A DNA stretch of 64,000 nt from Acinetobacter sp. ANC 4558. GTDB taxonomy: Bacteria > Pseudomonadota > Gammaproteobacteria > Pseudomonadales > Moraxellaceae. Below the pieces are notes generated by a model that had not been told where the DNA came from, ran no database searches, and saw nothing but the letters and a program-made list of their open reading frames with translations. The number at the start of each line of letters is the position of its first letter. Position 1 is the stretch's first letter. The position numbers and the translations under genes were made by a program. Where the stretch lies: the NCBI RefSeq assembly GCF_002135375.1, contig NZ_NEGH01000005.1:162270-226269 (forward strand). Direction: 5' to 3'. Positions 50,101 to 58,981 of this stretch are shown piece by piece.

Positions 50101-51019
50101 CTGCACCTGCAAATGGTGCAATTGCTGTTGGATGGTTATGCGTTTCTACTTTCATCAAGATATGAGCAGCTTGACTCTTATATTTATAAATATAATGCCC
50201 AGTTTCTGCATCTTTCTTTGGATAAAAACGCTGTGTATCAAAACCGACAATCACTGAAGCATTATCTTTATATGCTGATAACACATCTGTAGGAGATTCT
50301 TTATAGGTATTTTTAATCATTTGGAACAATGATAAAGGTTGAACTTCCCCATCAATCGTCCATTCAGAACCAAAAATCTTATGACGACAGTGTTCAGAGT
50401 TTGCCTGTGCAAACATCATCAACTCAATATCGTGAGGATTACGACCAAGCTTAATAAATGCTTCAGTCAAATAATCAATTTCTTGTTCAGACAATGCAAA
50501 ACCAAACTCAGAGTTTGCCTTCACTAACGCATCTTTACCTTGACCTAAGATATCAATGCTATTTAAAGGTTTTGGATCGGTTTCAGTAAATAAAACAGAT
50601 GCTTCATCAAAATGATTGAAAACACTTTCTGTCATCCGATCGTGAAGTGCAAGCTTCACTTCATGAGAGATATTTTTTACACCCTTTAAAGTGAACAAAA
50701 CACCGCGTTCTAGATGTTGAACCGGTGTATTACAGTTAGCAAAAATATCTGTGGCTTTCGATGACCACGGTGATATTGTTCCTATTCGGGGGGTGACTAA
50801 AATCTGAACTTCATCACTTGCAGCTTGGCGCAGCTCGTAAGACTGTCCATCATTTAAAAGCTGTAAAGCAGATTGTTGCTGCTGCTCGTTAAGCGCTTGA
50901 TTAAACAGATAGACCCATTGGCTTTCTATAGATTGAACTGAACTAATGGACGATAAGCGTGTTAATAGTTGAGTTTTCTTAAAAGAAGAATGTGCAGGTG
51001 CACCGGCCACGATAAACAT
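47183..51019 (-). CDS. purL: Phosphoribosylformylglycinamidine synthase (single-chain)
   Basis: ATP- and glutamine-dependent conversion of FGAR to FGAM in purine synthesis. The start is set at the ATG at 51019 ([20 protein letters not shown]), where family members begin; an ATG at 51055 adds 12 basic residues. 1278 aa is normal for the large single-chain form. In order: PurS-like N-terminus, linker, AIRS-like synthase half with [20 protein letters not shown] (about 280-300), the second half, and a C-terminal glutaminase with Cys in [13 protein letters not shown] and AHGEGR. Transcribed alone, terminator at its end. Confidence 0.95.
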   Translation of the reverse strand: MFIVAGAPAHSSFKKTQLLTRLSSISSVQSIESQWVYLFNQALNEQQQQSALQLLNDGQSYELRQAASDEVQILVTPRIGTISPWSSKATDIFANCNTPVQHLERGVLFTLKGVKNISHEVKLALHDRMTESVFNHFDEASVLFTETDPKPLNSIDILGQGKDALVKANSEFGFALSEQEIDYLTEAFIKLGRNPHDIELMMFAQANSEHCRHKIFGSEWTIDGEVQPLSLFQMIKNTYKESPTDVLSAYKDNASVIVGFDTQRFYPKKDAETGHYIYKYKSQAAHILMKVETHNHPTAIAPFAGAATGSGGEIRDEGATGRGGKPKAGLTGFTVSNLNIPGFEQPWEENYGKPSRMASPLQIMIEGPLGGAAFNNEFGRPALNGYFRTFEQNVNGDVKGFHKPIMIAGGYGNIRPDHVEKDAIQPGDLLIVLGGPAMLIGLGGGAASSVDSGTMGENLDFASVQRENPEMERRCQEVIDTCWRMEDYNPIVSVHDVGAGGVSNAMPELVNDHELGAILDLRKIPSLEPGMSPMEIWSNEAQERYVLAIRPSSLELFESICARERCPFAVLGEATEARHLTVEDPLFENKAVDMPMQVMLGGTPRMSRSYESIERQGDDFTAEKVTDLTDAIYRVLKNPTVASKSFLITIGDRSITGMVARDQFVGPWQVPVADAAVTTTSLQGFTGEAMAMGERPPVALLNPAASARLSVAESISNIMSAKIDQISDIKLSANWMAAAGQKGEDQALFEGVKAIGMEMCPALGIAIPVGKDSLSMRTTWNDEGVDKSVTSPMSGVITAFAPVTDVRKTLTPELKNEESVLVRIDLSKGQFRLGGSILAQVYKAIGSVTPDVDSFDDFKAFFALVQNWNERGLIQAYHDIGDGGLLATVAEMMFASRLGVALEDQSVAALFAEEIGAVLQISQVDWAILETEVAASCLKDTISVVGTVNDTDQLTINGLVFERADLQVAWTEVSHQIQRLRDNVETADQEFSLITNQTHTGLIAQPTFDLNEPIEAPYINERRPNMVILREQGVNGHVEMAAAFDKVGFNTVDVHMSDLLAGRVILDDFEGLVACGGFSYGDVLGAGGGWAKSVLFNPKLRDQFEKFFNRQETFSLGICNGCQMLSQLAPLIPGAEHWPRFHRNTSEVFEARSVNVRVEKTNSVLLEAMEGSILPIAVAHGEGRVVASTESLSALNAEHQVIMRYVDSLGHPTQHYPLNPNGSPEAISGVTSKDGRATIMMPHPERNFRAVQHSWKPEDWTEDGAWLRMFRNARKFIG

Positions 51020-51272
51020 GCTGATTTTGGCTCCACGGGATGGTCTTAAAACCATGCCACAATGTGACTTTGAAGAGAGTGCGTATTCTACTGTGAATTA
51101 AAAAAATCGGCTAGATGGAAAAACAGATTTATCCTTATAAACCCAATAAAAAATTCTTTTAAAACTGCTTTTTTATGATAAAAAATTAAAGACTTATGAA
51201 GAACTCAACCATCATAAGTACTTTAATAAATAATTTTAAAAGAAATACATTCTTCTCAGGAATCCCTCAATA

Positions 51273-52334
51273 TTATGATAATGTTTTAAGATTCTTTAAC
51301 AGATGAACAACTGCTTTGCCTGAAATGCCCAACGATTTAGGATCAATCAACTCTCTTGTATCACATAGTTTATGGTAGCAAGGTATAAATTCCTCTTCTC
51401 CAGGAGTACTACTACGGAAAACAAATCCAGTTACTGGTACTTTTCCTGCAAATGCGGCCATATCTGTTCTGGTATTGACCACAAGAGTTTTTTCCACCAT
51501 CAGTTTTTGGCTTTTCAAAAACGCTTCCAGACTTTTATTTATAGCAAGATCATTTGGATGTATTGGAATTTCTCGTATTTTATCAAGAAAAGCCTGAATT
51601 TCATCCTCAGTCATCTGATTACCCTGACGTGCGGAATTACGTAATTTTTCCTCTTCTTCTTTTAACATTGCTGCTTTATCAACTTTTGGAAGCATCGCAA
51701 TTGGATTTCTTGCACCGATCATATCCACATTAATATAAGTATTAATTTGTTTAAGTTGAGCTTCGCTCAACTTACTCACATATGCCTTCGCACCTTCTAG
51801 TCCAGTTTCTTCAGCATCCCAAAATGCCAATCGAATAGTATGATTTGGCTGTATTTTTTTCTGACTAAATTGTGTCATTAATTCTAAAAGAACGGAAACA
51901 CCGCTAGCATTATCATTGATGCCTGGTCCTTTCTTCACAGAGTCATAATGTGCTCCAATCAGCACGACTGAACCATTCAATTTACCTGGAATTTCCACCA
52001 CAATATTTTTTCCAGTTTGATTTTCTTCAGTTTTGAATTCAGTTGCCTGATAACGAAAACCAACTTTATTGGCTTGGTCAATAATATATTTGGCACTCGC
52101 TTGACCACCTGCACTTCCTACAGCACGATTTCCACCATTTTGCATTGCAATCGATTGAAACTCGCTTAAATGCTGTACCATATTATGCTCATTAATAATG
52201 ATTTCTTTCTGCTGTAGCTGTACTTGGGGTTGTGGAACTGATCCTTTCTTCTCATTTTTGTTTTCATCATTACAACCGACTAAAGCGAATGCAATGATGA
52301 ATGAAATTGCAGTATATTGATATATAAGTTTCAT
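51273..52334 (-). CDS. M28-family metallopeptidase lipoprotein, copy 1
   Basis: Predicted zinc aminopeptidase-like exopeptidase, lipid-anchored in the envelope. The 353-aa precursor has a lipobox ALVGC with Cys21. The zinc and active-site residues of M28 are seen: His and Asp in GAHYDSVKKGPGINDNASG, Glu pair in FWDAEETGLEGAK, Asp in NVDMIGA, and a C-terminal His in CYHKLCDTRELIDP. AAGGATAAAT precedes the ATG. It is one of three tandem paralogues. Confidence 0.85.
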   Translation of the reverse strand: MKLIYQYTAISFIIAFALVGCNDENKNEKKGSVPQPQVQLQQKEIIINEHNMVQHLSEFQSIAMQNGGNRAVGSAGGQASAKYIIDQANKVGFRYQATEFKTEENQTGKNIVVEIPGKLNGSVVLIGAHYDSVKKGPGINDNASGVSVLLELMTQFSQKKIQPNHTIRLAFWDAEETGLEGAKAYVSKLSEAQLKQINTYINVDMIGARNPIAMLPKVDKAAMLKEEEEKLRNSARQGNQMTEDEIQAFLDKIREIPIHPNDLAINKSLEAFLKSQKLMVEKTLVVNTRTDMAAFAGKVPVTGFVFRSSTPGEEEFIPCYHKLCDTRELIDPKSLGISGKAVVHLLKNLKTLS

Positions 52335-52441
52335 ATTTATCCTTAATGAACCGTTTGATATTTCATCAATAAAATAGAAAGTGAATTCATTTAATCTCCA
52401 AATTCACCCACCTAACAAAAACTAAATTTACTTTTAAATGT

Positions 52442-52921
52442 TTATTGAAATTCTATATGTTTGATTAGATGTACAATCGCATGACCAGCAAATGTTAATG
52501 AACGAGGATCGATCAACTCTATTGCGTCGCAGGATCTTTGATAACAGATTGCTAACTCACTTTGACCTGCAAGATTCAACGTATTATTAACCAACCTAAA
52601 CCCAACAACAGAGACATCACTGATAAACGCTCCGCTATCAGTATTTTTAATCATGGCAATGTATCCACCATTTAGATTTTTCTCTTTGAAAAAAATGCTT
52701 TTAAACTTGATTTCAGTGCGGCATCTCCAATATGCGTAGGAATTTCTTTTAAATGATTCATCATATTCAGCTCTCTTTGTCGATTAAAAGCTAAAGCTGA
52801 TTTGGGCTCTATTTTAGTTATGGGGGATATTGGGAGAAGGTAATAACTTTTTATCTTTACAACCAGTGAGAATGAATATAACAATGGTTGGAATGAGTAT
52901 CATGCGATATAGTTTTTTCAT
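52442..52921 (-). pseudogene. M28 peptidase lipoprotein, decayed middle copy
   Basis: From the ATG at 52921 the frame gives a lipoprotein signal (MKKLYRMILIPTIVIFILTG then Cys21), then stops after about 36 codons. Fragments homologous to the C-terminal third of the flanking copies follow: ELNMMNHLKEIPTHIGDAAL and, in another frame, DVSVVGFRLVNN and CYQRSCDAIELIDPRSLTF to the end. The catalytic zinc-binding core is deleted. Clearly a truncated, frameshifted paralogue. Confidence 0.85.
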
Positions 52922-53013
52922 AAAAATCTCACTGAAACCGTTCTTAAATCAAATTTAAAAGACAACTTATTTACTAAATAAATGCACTTTTATTACTTAC
53001 CAATCTCATCACT

Positions 53014-54048
53014 TTATTTTTTTTCAATGGTCTGAATTAAATGTATAAGTGCTTGTCCAGATAGTTCTAAAGTTCGCGAATCAATTAAATCAATTGTGTC
53101 GCAAATCCGATGGTAACAAGGTGCAAATCGATCAGTTCCATTATTTTCATTCAGCATTTCAATGGCTGCCACAGGTACTTTTCCTGCAAATGCTCTTGTA
53201 TCTGTCGAGGGTATAAGGGTCAAATCTTCATAAAAAGGTTGTTTTTTAGATTGATAAAATGTCTTCATCACAACTTCATATTGCAAATCTTCAGGTAAAG
53301 ATGGAATTGCCAGAACTTTTTGAATTTCCTCTGCTATTTCCTCCTCTGACTTCTTTTCATTTCTAAGTTTGGTGGCTAATGCTGTTTGCGACGTTTTATC
53401 TGCATCAATTACTGTTGCAGTCGGTGATCCTGTTCCAACCATATCTAAATTAATATATGTTTTGATTTCTTGTAATTGTGCTGTATTAAGCTTAGATACA
53501 TAATTTTTAGAACCCACCGCACCTGTCTCTTCAGAATCCCAAAATGCTAATCGTATGGTATATTTTGGAGGTTCTTTTAATAAACTCAGTTGATTCATAA
53601 ATTCCAGTAAAACAGAAACGCCACTTGCATTGTCATTAATACCAGGGCCATCTGGTACTGAATCATAATGAGCACCGACTAAAATAACAGCGTTATTTAA
53701 TTTTCCAGGAATATCAACAAGAATGTTTTTACCTTCCTGAAGTTCTTCATTATTAAATGTCATTGTTGTTGTTTTAAAACCTGCTTTATTCGCAAGCTGT
53801 AAAATATATTCTGCAGTTTCTTGTGCACCTTTTGTTCCAACTGCACGATTATTCTGATTACTCATCGCAATTGTTTGGATGTTTTCTAAATGTTTCCTCA
53901 TGCTAATACTATTTAAGACCATATCTTTTTGCAGCGGTTGATTTTTTGGTGGCGCAGCCTTTAAGTCGCGTGTGTCATCATTTTTACAACCGACTAAAAA
54001 TAATATGGTAAATAATGGAATCATGATGATTCTGTATATTATTTTCAT
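53014..54048 (-). CDS. M28-family metallopeptidase lipoprotein, copy 3
   Basis: Intact paralogue of the gene at 51273. The 344-aa precursor has lipobox FLVGC with Cys21. Metal and catalytic motifs: GAHYDSVPDGPGINDNASGV, FWDSEETGAVGSKNY, NLDMVGTGSP and CYHRICDTIDLIDSR. Similar in length and order to copy 1. A two-cysteine C-terminal CYHxxCD segment is shared by all three copies, possibly a disulfide near the last zinc ligand. Confidence 0.85.
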   Translation of the reverse strand: MKIIYRIIMIPLFTILFLVGCKNDDTRDLKAAPPKNQPLQKDMVLNSISMRKHLENIQTIAMSNQNNRAVGTKGAQETAEYILQLANKAGFKTTTMTFNNEELQEGKNILVDIPGKLNNAVILVGAHYDSVPDGPGINDNASGVSVLLEFMNQLSLLKEPPKYTIRLAFWDSEETGAVGSKNYVSKLNTAQLQEIKTYINLDMVGTGSPTATVIDADKTSQTALATKLRNEKKSEEEIAEEIQKVLAIPSLPEDLQYEVVMKTFYQSKKQPFYEDLTLIPSTDTRAFAGKVPVAAIEMLNENNGTDRFAPCYHRICDTIDLIDSRTLELSGQALIHLIQTIEKK

Positions 54049-54452
54049 ATCAATAAACCGTTTAAAATTAAATTAAAAAATATTCAACATAAAAATTCTC
54101 TATCTTTATGTTGAATAGAGTATAATTAATAGTATTATAAAAAATAATGAATACTATCTATTAAATAAAATATAAAAAACCAGCAATTCAATATAATTCT
54201 AAACATATGAAATAAATGTTAACTCTTGTTTTAACCTAATAATAAAAAAACAATTCAAATCAATAAAATAATAATAAACACATCCCAACTAATTAACAAA
54301 AAATTAACACCACCATTTAATAAAGATACAGTTTATTAAAAATCCATATATTTTTTCCAATATAAATTACCATTTTTATATTTATTTCATGCTTAAAAGT
54401 AATGATTATTTTATTAATTTTTTAATTGGTAAAAAATTATTCTTAAAAAATA
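54049..54452. other. Very AT-rich intergenic region, 404 bp
   Basis: Long A/T runs, no ORF of note on either strand. It contains the upstream region of the third M28 gene and ends in the sthA terminator. Nothing else is seen. Confidence 0.4.
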
Positions 54453-54480
54453 AAAAGCTGAGTTAAATAACTCAGCTTTT
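54453..54480 (-). terminator. Terminator after sthA
   Basis: AAAAGCTGAGTTA (54453-54465) pairs with TAACTCAGCTTTT (54468-54480). On the minus strand it lies 20 nt beyond the sthA stop and runs into T. Confidence 0.8.
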
Positions 54481-54499
54481 TATCATGGCTATGAACCCG

Positions 54500-55915
54500 T
54501 TAGAACAAACGATTCATCCCATTTAAAGTTGCAACACGGTATGCTTCAGCCATTGTTGGATAATTAAAGGTGGTCTCAACAAAATACTTGATCGTATTAT
54601 TTGGACTATTCATAACAGCTTGACCAATATGAATAATTTCAGATGCATTATTACCAAAACAATGAACACCTAAAATCTCAAGTGTTTCTCTATGAAATAA
54701 TATTTTTAATTCACCCACAGTATCACCCGTAATTTGTGCTCTTGCCAAATAACGAAAAGATGACTGTCCAACTTCATATGGAATTTTTTCTTCAGTTAAC
54801 TGTTGTTCAGTTTTGCCAATCGAAGAAATTTCTGGAATGGTATAAATACCTGTTGGGATATCAGTGACTGGCGCAACATTTTCTTCGCCACTCATATTCG
54901 CACCTGCACAGCGCCCTTGGTCATACGCAGCAGATGCCAGCGATGGCCAACCAATAACATCACCTGCCGCATAAATATTTTCAACGTCAGTTTGATATTG
55001 ATCATTGACTGCCAATTGTCCACGATTATTCGGCTTTAATCCAACATTCTCAAGACCCAAGCCATCGGTATTCCCTGAACGGCCATTACACCACAAAATA
55101 GCATCTGCTTTAATTTTCTTGCCACTTTGTAAATATAAAACAACATGATCATCAAAAGTCTCTAAATGATCAATTTGTTCATTATGACGAATTAAAACCC
55201 CTTGCTCACGTAAGTGATACGACAAAGCATCTGAAATTTCATCATCTAAATAACTTAATAACTTCGGTTGAGTATTAATTAAATCAACTTTATGGTCTAA
55301 ACCAATAAAGATCGATGCATATTCACAACCAATAACTCCTGCACCATAAATAATAATTTTACGGATAGAGAAATCTAAATCTAAAATTTTATCTGAATCA
55401 AATACACGAGGATGATTAAAATCAAGTCCTGTCGGACGGTATGGACGTGACCCCGTTGCAATCACTAATTGTGTAAAAATAAGCGTTTCTTTTATCCCTT
55501 CAGGACTAAATACAAGAATTGTATTTTTATCTTGAATATAAGCACGCCCATGGTAAATATCAATTTTATTACGATCATAAAAACGTGAATGTGTTTCAAC
55601 CTGCTGTTGAATCACTTTATGTGCATTACGTAATACTTGTTTCATCGTGAAATGTTTCCACTCACCTACTTTTTGAAACATTGGATCACGTTGATAACGA
55701 ATAACGCTAGAGACCGTCTGACGTAATGCTTTACTTGGAATTGTTCCGACATGCGTACAATTTCCACCAAGCTGTTCACGTATATCTACAATTGCAACTC
55801 GCTTACCAGATTTAGCAAGTTTCATTGCTGCGCCTTCACCCGCTGGGCCTGAACCTAGAACAACCGCATCATACTTTACGAAAGCTCCTCCAAGGACCTC
55901 TTTTTTACGTGGCAT
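54500..55915 (-). CDS. sthA: Soluble pyridine nucleotide transhydrogenase
   Basis: Flavoprotein that moves hydride between NADPH and NAD+. The 471-aa product has the FAD motif [20 protein letters not shown] (about residues 21-40) and [16 protein letters not shown], where the second redox cysteine of lipoamide dehydrogenases is replaced by threonine, diagnostic of SthA. NAD binding is at [29 protein letters not shown] precedes the ATG. Monocistronic, divergent from lipA. Confidence 0.93.
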   Translation of the reverse strand: MPRKKEVLGGAFVKYDAVVLGSGPAGEGAAMKLAKSGKRVAIVDIREQLGGNCTHVGTIPSKALRQTVSSVIRYQRDPMFQKVGEWKHFTMKQVLRNAHKVIQQQVETHSRFYDRNKIDIYHGRAYIQDKNTILVFSPEGIKETLIFTQLVIATGSRPYRPTGLDFNHPRVFDSDKILDLDFSIRKIIIYGAGVIGCEYASIFIGLDHKVDLINTQPKLLSYLDDEISDALSYHLREQGVLIRHNEQIDHLETFDDHVVLYLQSGKKIKADAILWCNGRSGNTDGLGLENVGLKPNNRGQLAVNDQYQTDVENIYAAGDVIGWPSLASAAYDQGRCAGANMSGEENVAPVTDIPTGIYTIPEISSIGKTEQQLTEEKIPYEVGQSSFRYLARAQITGDTVGELKILFHRETLEILGVHCFGNNASEIIHIGQAVMNSPNNTIKYFVETTFNYPTMAEAYRVATLNGMNRLF

Positions 55916-56122
55916 TCAACGCTCCTTAACCTATCTTTTCAACTTATTTTCAGCATATTATGACTGAATTTATCTGGGTTTGCTGTATTTACCTAGTATA
56001 TATTCTGTGATAATCACATTTTTTATATGAATACCGTTATTTTCACAATTTTTCTTGTTCTCAGTTATAATATCTAATAATGCACGAATGAACTCCCCTC
56101 CAAAACAGTGGAATTATTAAAT

Positions 56123-57136
56123 ATGTTAGAAAACCGTAAACCTGAACAGGGCATTAAACTTCGTGGCGCTGAAAAAGTTGCACGTATTCCTGTAAAAGTT
56201 ATTCCTACGGTTGAAACACCACGCAAACCAGACTGGATTCGCGTGAAGATGTCTGCGCCGGAAGAAGTACAACGTATTAAAACAACTCTACGCGCGCAAA
56301 AACTTCACACCGTTTGCGAAGAAGCTGCTTGTCCAAATTTACCAGAGTGCTTTGGTGGTGGTACTGCAACATTTATGATTATGGGTGACATCTGTACACG
56401 CCGTTGTCCTTTCTGTGATGTTGCACATGGTCGACCGAATGCTCTAGATCCTGATGAACCGCGCCATATGGCAGAAACAATTTCAAATTTAGGTTTGAAA
56501 TATGCAGTCATTACCTCAGTTGACCGTGATGATTTGGCAGATGGTGGTGCTCAGCACTTTGTAGATTGCATCAAAGAAGCACGTGAACTTAGCCCGAAAA
56601 CGCTATTAGAGATTTTAGTACCAGATTTCCGTGGACGTATGGATATCGCTCTTCGTATTATGACTGAATGCCCACCTGATGTATTCAACCATAATATTGA
56701 AACTGTACCTCGCCTATATAAAGCTATGCGTCCAGGCTCAGATTATCAACACTCTTTAAATCTTCTCAAAATGTTTAAAGAATATTGTCCAGATGTTCCA
56801 ACTAAATGTGGTCTCATGGTCGGCATTGGTGAAACTGAAGAAGAAGTCATTTCATTATTGAATGATCTAAGAGCGCATGATGTTGATTATGTTACCATTG
56901 GTCAATATTTGCAGCCATCTAAGCAGCATGCACCTATTGATCGTTTTGTAACACCAGAAGAATTTGAACGTTATGCTGAACATGGTCGTCAGCTTGGTTT
57001 CCGAAATATTTGGTCTGCTCCTATGGTGCGTTCAAGTTATTTTGCAGATCGTCAATATTATGGTGAACCAGTACCGCAAGTTCGTCGTAAAGCAGATCCT
57101 GCAAAGAAAATTACTGTTCAAACCATTGAAGCATAA
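56123..57136 (+). CDS. lipA: Lipoyl synthase
   Basis: Radical SAM enzyme inserting two sulfurs into octanoyl-protein. The start is placed at the ATG at 56123 ([20 protein letters not shown]); a GTG at 56108 would add 5 residues. Auxiliary cluster cysteines [12 protein letters not shown] (CX4CX5C) and radical SAM motif CTRRCPFC are both present, and the terminal RSSYFAD serine motif is seen. About 337 aa. Followed by a strong terminator. Confidence 0.95.
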   Translation: MLENRKPEQGIKLRGAEKVARIPVKVIPTVETPRKPDWIRVKMSAPEEVQRIKTTLRAQKLHTVCEEAACPNLPECFGGGTATFMIMGDICTRRCPFCDVAHGRPNALDPDEPRHMAETISNLGLKYAVITSVDRDDLADGGAQHFVDCIKEARELSPKTLLEILVPDFRGRMDIALRIMTECPPDVFNHNIETVPRLYKAMRPGSDYQHSLNLLKMFKEYCPDVPTKCGLMVGIGETEEEVISLLNDLRAHDVDYVTIGQYLQPSKQHAPIDRFVTPEEFERYAEHGRQLGFRNIWSAPMVRSSYFADRQYYGEPVPQVRRKADPAKKITVQTIEA

Positions 57137-57152
57137 TCATTCTTATACCAAT

Positions 57153-57182
57153 AAAAAAGCCTTCTTATAAGAAGGCTTTTTT
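57153..57182 (+). terminator. Terminator after lipA
   Basis: AAAAAAGCCTTC (57153-57164) pairs with GAAGGCTTTTTT (57171-57182) around TTATAA, 16 nt past the lipA stop. Confidence 0.85.
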
Positions 57183-57255
57183 ACGACTATTGATCTATAG
57201 ATTTCAACATTTTATTCTTTAGGTTAAGAATCACTACTTTATTTAGAGAAATACA

Positions 57256-57387
57256 ATGTCACAACAAGATTATGAAAATGGATTAAAAGTTAGAACTGAA
57301 GTAATGGGAGAACAGTTTGTAAAGCGTGCACAAGAAAATACTGTGCCCTTTACTCAACCGTTGCAAGATTGGTTTAATTATTTTTAA
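57256..57387 (+). pseudogene. Carboxymuconolactone-decarboxylase-like gene, truncated at the prophage junction
   Basis: An ATG at 57256 gives 43 codons: MSQQDYENGLKVRTEVMGEQ, FVKRAQENTVPFTQPLQD, then WFNYF and stop. The first 38 residues resemble the N-terminus of 4-carboxymuconolactone decarboxylase-like proteins (YExGxxVRxxVxGExxVxR...FTxPxQD). The match fails after PLQD, where the family continues with a conserved helix. Prophage genes start immediately beyond, so the gene was probably split by integration and the remainder should lie beyond the far prophage end. Confidence 0.6.
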
Positions 57388-57431
57388 AAATTGTTATTAT
57401 TCAAAACATTAATAAAAACAAATTAATTCTA

Positions 57432-57476
57432 GGCGTAAATATGGCGTAAAAAATAGCTCAATAAATTAAGGCGTAA
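57432..57476 (+). repeat. Three GGCGTAA direct repeats beside the prophage junction
   Basis: GGCGTAAA at 57432-57439 and 57443-57450 and GGCGTAA at 57470-57476, all in the same direction within 45 bp. Position just inside the prophage end fits arm-type or excisionase sites of a tyrosine integrase; this is inference. Confidence 0.4.
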
Positions 57477-57492
57477 CTTTTATTGAGCTATT
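57452..57492. terminator. Terminator-like hairpin ending the lysis operon
   Basis: AATAGCTCAATAAA (57452-57465) pairs with TTTATTGAGCTATT (57479-57492), 14 perfect pairs around a 13-nt loop that contains the third GGCGTAA repeat. It lies 34 nt after the Rz stop on the minus strand. Confidence 0.55.
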
Positions 57493-57525
57493 CAGATTAT
57501 AACATAAATTAAGGTTTTATTAGAA

Positions 57526-58035
57526 TTATTCAGGCCATGCATCACTCAATCGCCGTGCATCAGCTGCGTGTTTATCAGCTTGTTCTGCCATGTATTGATA
57601 TTGTTCGATACACTCTTTGAGTATGTCACTGTTGGTAGTGGCGTACTCAATAATGGTTTCTTTGGAGGCTGTGGACATACGACTTGTGGCTTTATCGATT
57701 TGCTTTGACATGCCATTAATAGCGGACTTAGCACGATTAACATCAATAATGATTTCTTGCATTTTCGCATTATGATTTCTCTCTGCTTCTAAAAGTTTAT
57801 CTGACCATTGCTTTTCTTTAGTTCTTGCTTCAGCTTTAGCTTGTTCGGTTAAGGCTTTAGCTTCAGCAACTTCGGTTTTGTATTGAGCATTCAGTAATGA
57901 GTAATTCGTCTTTAGACTTTGTACTCGCCAAGTCTGTGTACCACTGAAAATTGAAAGAATTAAAATTATGGCTAACAAAACTAAAATGATGATTTGGTAA
58001 AACTTATCTATAAATTGCTGAAGAGCTATTTTCAT
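57526..58035 (-). CDS. Phage i-spanin Rz
   Basis: Inner-membrane spanin subunit that fuses inner and outer membranes at lysis. The 169-aa product has one N-terminal membrane segment (IIILVLLAIILILSIFSG, about residues 15-32) in N-in/C-out order and a long charged coiled-coil periplasmic region (AEAKALTEQAKAEARTKEKQ). It overlaps the endolysin stop by 4 nt and contains Rz1 in another frame. Confidence 0.85.
   Translation of the reverse strand: MKIALQQFIDKFYQIIILVLLAIILILSIFSGTQTWRVQSLKTNYSLLNAQYKTEVAEAKALTEQAKAEARTKEKQWSDKLLEAERNHNAKMQEIIIDVNRAKSAINGMSKQIDKATSRMSTASKETIIEYATTNSDILKECIEQYQYMAEQADKHAADARRLSDAWPE
57546..57770 (-). CDS. Phage o-spanin Rz1 lipoprotein, nested inside Rz
   Basis: Entirely inside the Rz gene in a different frame. 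The 74-aa product has a lipoprotein signal MRKCKKSLLMLIVLSPLLMA with the lipobox cysteine at 21, followed by a proline-rich mature stretch CPQPPKKPLLSTPLPTV, both hallmarks of Rz1 outer-membrane spanins. Nested Rz1 genes are well known in lambdoid phages. Mature length about 54 residues. Confidence 0.85.
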   Translation of the reverse strand: MRKCKKSLLMLIVLSPLLMACQSKSIKPQVVCPQPPKKPLLSTPLPTVTYSKSVSNNINTWQNKLINTQLMHGD

Positions 58036-58604
58036 TTTAAAAATAACTCCTTCTCTTTAGCGCGACGATTCACTAAGCCTTGTAATCGCTTGCCTCCTGC
58101 ATTGACCCACACATCAAATTGATTCGCTGCACCTTGATAGTCACCAGTATTCAGTTTTTTAAGTAAGGTCGATTTCTCAAAAGCTCCCGATCCAATGTTA
58201 TAAGTCAGTGAAACAAGCGCATCGAATTGGTTTTGATTGAGTGATACAGTGACCACTTCATTTACAGTGCGTTCAAATTTCTTTAAATCATTCTGCATGT
58301 ACTGTTTGGCTTGATCTTCTGTACAGCTATCCCCTTTTCTAACTTTCTGGCCATTCGGGTAAACCGTGGTACCAAAGCCAATCGTCCAGACTCCCACACC
58401 ATCGTCATAGGCGGTTAGTCTTTTACCTTCAAAGCCACAAATCAAATTGATACCGAAATCACCAACAGTCATTTGATCTTTGATACCGAGCATGTCATTT
58501 ACAGCGTTTTGATCGAATGAAATAAGTTTATCTGTGGCATTCACTTGTTGTTGAGTGAGCTTGCCACCTGATATTTTACGAAGATAATCAAATATTTTTT
58601 GCAT
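58032..58604 (-). CDS. Phage endolysin, GH24 lysozyme
   Basis: Peptidoglycan-degrading lysozyme. The start is set at the ATG at 58604 (MQKIFDYLRKISGGKLTQQQ) with GGTGGGTAACT before it; a start at 58619 overlaps the holin end. The T4-lysozyme-like catalytic triad Glu-Asp-Thr is in CGFEGKRLTAYDDGVGVWTI followed by GFGTT. About 50 extra N-terminal residues precede the catalytic domain, with no membrane segment or SAR signal, so export depends on the holin. 190 aa. Confidence 0.9.
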   Translation of the reverse strand: MQKIFDYLRKISGGKLTQQQVNATDKLISFDQNAVNDMLGIKDQMTVGDFGINLICGFEGKRLTAYDDGVGVWTIGFGTTVYPNGQKVRKGDSCTEDQAKQYMQNDLKKFERTVNEVVTVSLNQNQFDALVSLTYNIGSGAFEKSTLLKKLNTGDYQGAANQFDVWVNAGGKRLQGLVNRRAKEKELFLK

Positions 58605-58606
58605 AG

Positions 58607-58885
58607 TTACCCACCCCACTTTTTAGCATTTTTCTTTAAATACTCTTCGATAAAGGTTGAACCTAAAATCCCTAATGCACTGGCGATGCCAATTAAGGCA
58701 AGAGGTGAAATATCAGGGATTTGAAGTAATACCAGACCAGCGATTAATGAAGATGCTGATCCTAGAATAGTTCGACCAATTAAAACTCGAAATGTTATTT
58801 TTTCAGATGAAACGAGAAGCTTACTCATACCGATCAGCCCTCCGATAATGATTAATGTAAGAATCGTTTTCTCATGGTTATCCAT
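58607..58885 (-). CDS. Phage holin
   Basis: Small membrane protein that times lysis. The start is the ATG at 58885 (MDNHEKTILTLIIIGGLIGM), preceded by a perfect AGGAGG; longer frames run into the upstream terminator. 92 aa with two to three hydrophobic segments (ILTLIIIGGLIGM, LIGRTILGSASSLIAGLVLL, PLALIGIASALGILGSTF) and a charged C-terminus EEYLKKNAKKWGG. Sits directly before the endolysin. Confidence 0.85.
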   Translation of the reverse strand: MDNHEKTILTLIIIGGLIGMSKLLVSSEKITFRVLIGRTILGSASSLIAGLVLLQIPDISPLALIGIASALGILGSTFIEEYLKKNAKKWGG

Positions 58886-58905
58886 GTTTCCTCCTGGTTT
58901 TAGGC

Positions 58906-58936
58906 AATAAAAAACCCCGAACAATGTCGGGGTGTG
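58906..58936 (-). terminator. Terminator copy A, after the ATP-grasp cargo gene
   Basis: CCCCGA (58915-58920) and TCGGGG (58927-58932) form the stem; on the minus strand it is followed by a TTTTTT run, giving a strong intrinsic terminator 46 nt past the stop of the cargo gene. The whole 31 nt is identical to copy B at 61604-61634. Confidence 0.85.
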
Positions 58937-58981
58937 CTAGTTTATTTAATCACATAAACAGTAGTTTTTTAAATACTAAAG

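Noticed and set aside
57388..57525. tRNA at the prophage attachment site
   Set aside because: No cloverleaf or TTCGA/TTCAA arm was found; the junction is next to a truncated protein gene instead.
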